Shown here in pieces: positions 41,817-41,880 of a stretch of 41,880 nucleotides of DNA; within the stretch, counting starts at the first letter, position 1, and every line of letters starts with the position of its first letter. Made by a program: the position numbers and the translations under genes. The notes under the pieces are model-generated. The model did not search any database and had not been told where the DNA came from. It was given only the letters and a program-made list of their open reading frames with translations. This DNA comes from Oceanospirillaceae bacterium (GTDB taxonomy: Bacteria > Pseudomonadota > Gammaproteobacteria > Pseudomonadales > Balneatricaceae), in the NCBI GenBank assembly GCA_002686055.1, contig NYZU01000007.1:3858-45737 (forward strand). Reading direction: 5' to 3'.

Positions 41817-41848
41817 CCAGGTACTCTATCCAGCTGAGCTACACACGC
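41772..41848 (-). tRNA. tRNA-Arg(ACG)
   Basis: The 77-nt minus-strand gene includes an encoded CCA. The anticodon loop CTACGAA gives anticodon ACG (read as ICG). The D-arm (AGCTCAGCTGGATAGAGT), the anticodon stem CCTGG/CCAGG and the T-arm (AGAGG TTCGAAT CCTCT) are normal. The acceptor stem is not: the 5' strand GCGTGTG faces CGGGCGC, giving a G5-G68 mismatch and two G-U pairs. Most proteobacterial tRNA-Arg(ACG) genes have GCGCCCG at the 5' side, which would pair perfectly. It is the integration site of the island. Confidence 0.92.
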
Positions 41849-41880
41849 GTAAACTTGTGTACTTTTGAATTTTACATCAA

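Noticed and set aside
1-41880. CRISPR array, phage structural genes or insertion sequences
   Set aside because: No regularly spaced repeats, no phage-type proteins and no transposase were found.

Overview
The window looks like chromosome of a marine, copiotrophic gammaproteobacterium: about 45% G+C, a Klebsiella-type nas operon order, sigma-54 promoters, and genes for phytoplankton-derived sulfonates. This placement is inference from gene content; no rRNA or other marker gene is present.

Region 1 (1-9334) is a catabolic module for 2,3-dihydroxypropane-1-sulfonate (DHPS). An operon on the minus strand encodes HpsN, an SDR, a zinc alcohol dehydrogenase, a single-chain sulfopyruvate decarboxylase (ComD+ComE) and an FMN-dependent 2-hydroxyacid dehydrogenase. 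Separately, xsc (sulfoacetaldehyde acetyltransferase) runs off the left edge. Together they read DHPS -> sulfolactate -> sulfopyruvate -> sulfoacetaldehyde -> acetyl phosphate + sulfite. A LacI-family regulator lies in the module. The same 16-bp palindrome occurs once in front of xsc/lacI and twice in front of hpsN, which defines a probable local regulon. A DMT-family transporter gene diverges from hpsN.

Region 2 (9357-12433) is a ProXWV-type ABC transporter for betaine-like compounds, with a hairpin between proX and proW. A 738-bp gene-free stretch follows, with one conspicuous folded element.

Region 3 (13172-25249) is assimilatory nitrate/nitrite reduction: nirBD, nasR (NIT + ANTAR antiterminator), nasFEDC (ABC importer plus flavoprotein) and the divergent nasA. 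Each of the three transcription units has a -24/-12 sigma-54 promoter followed by an intrinsic terminator in its leader. Each terminator is abutted by a 3-bp-stem hairpin with a hexanucleotide loop carrying A at position 1 and G at position 4, the form expected of an ANTAR target. NtrC-like sites lie upstream of the promoters. The expected logic is NtrC/sigma-54 initiation on nitrogen limitation, followed by NasR antitermination on nitrate/nitrite.

Region 4 (25620-41816) is a ~16-kb genomic island bounded by a 45-bp direct repeat of the 3' part of a tRNA-Arg(ACG) gene. The full tRNA is at the right end. No integrase remains. All of its genes are on the minus strand: a CUT1-type ABC importer (ATPase, binding protein, two permeases), a single-domain SnoaL-like protein, a second HpsN-like dehydrogenase, two tandem two-domain SnoaL-like proteins, an SDR, a LacI regulator, another two-domain SnoaL-like protein, a bicupin, an alpha/beta hydrolase, an RraA/HMG-aldolase-like protein, a fourth two-domain SnoaL-like protein and a hot-dog thioesterase. 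I cannot name a described pathway that fits this set. It is the best candidate here for an undescribed catabolic system: an imported, probably hydroxylated small molecule processed by repeated SnoaL-fold enzymes, oxidised by an HpsN-type alcohol-to-acid dehydrogenase, and finished by hydrolase/aldolase steps.
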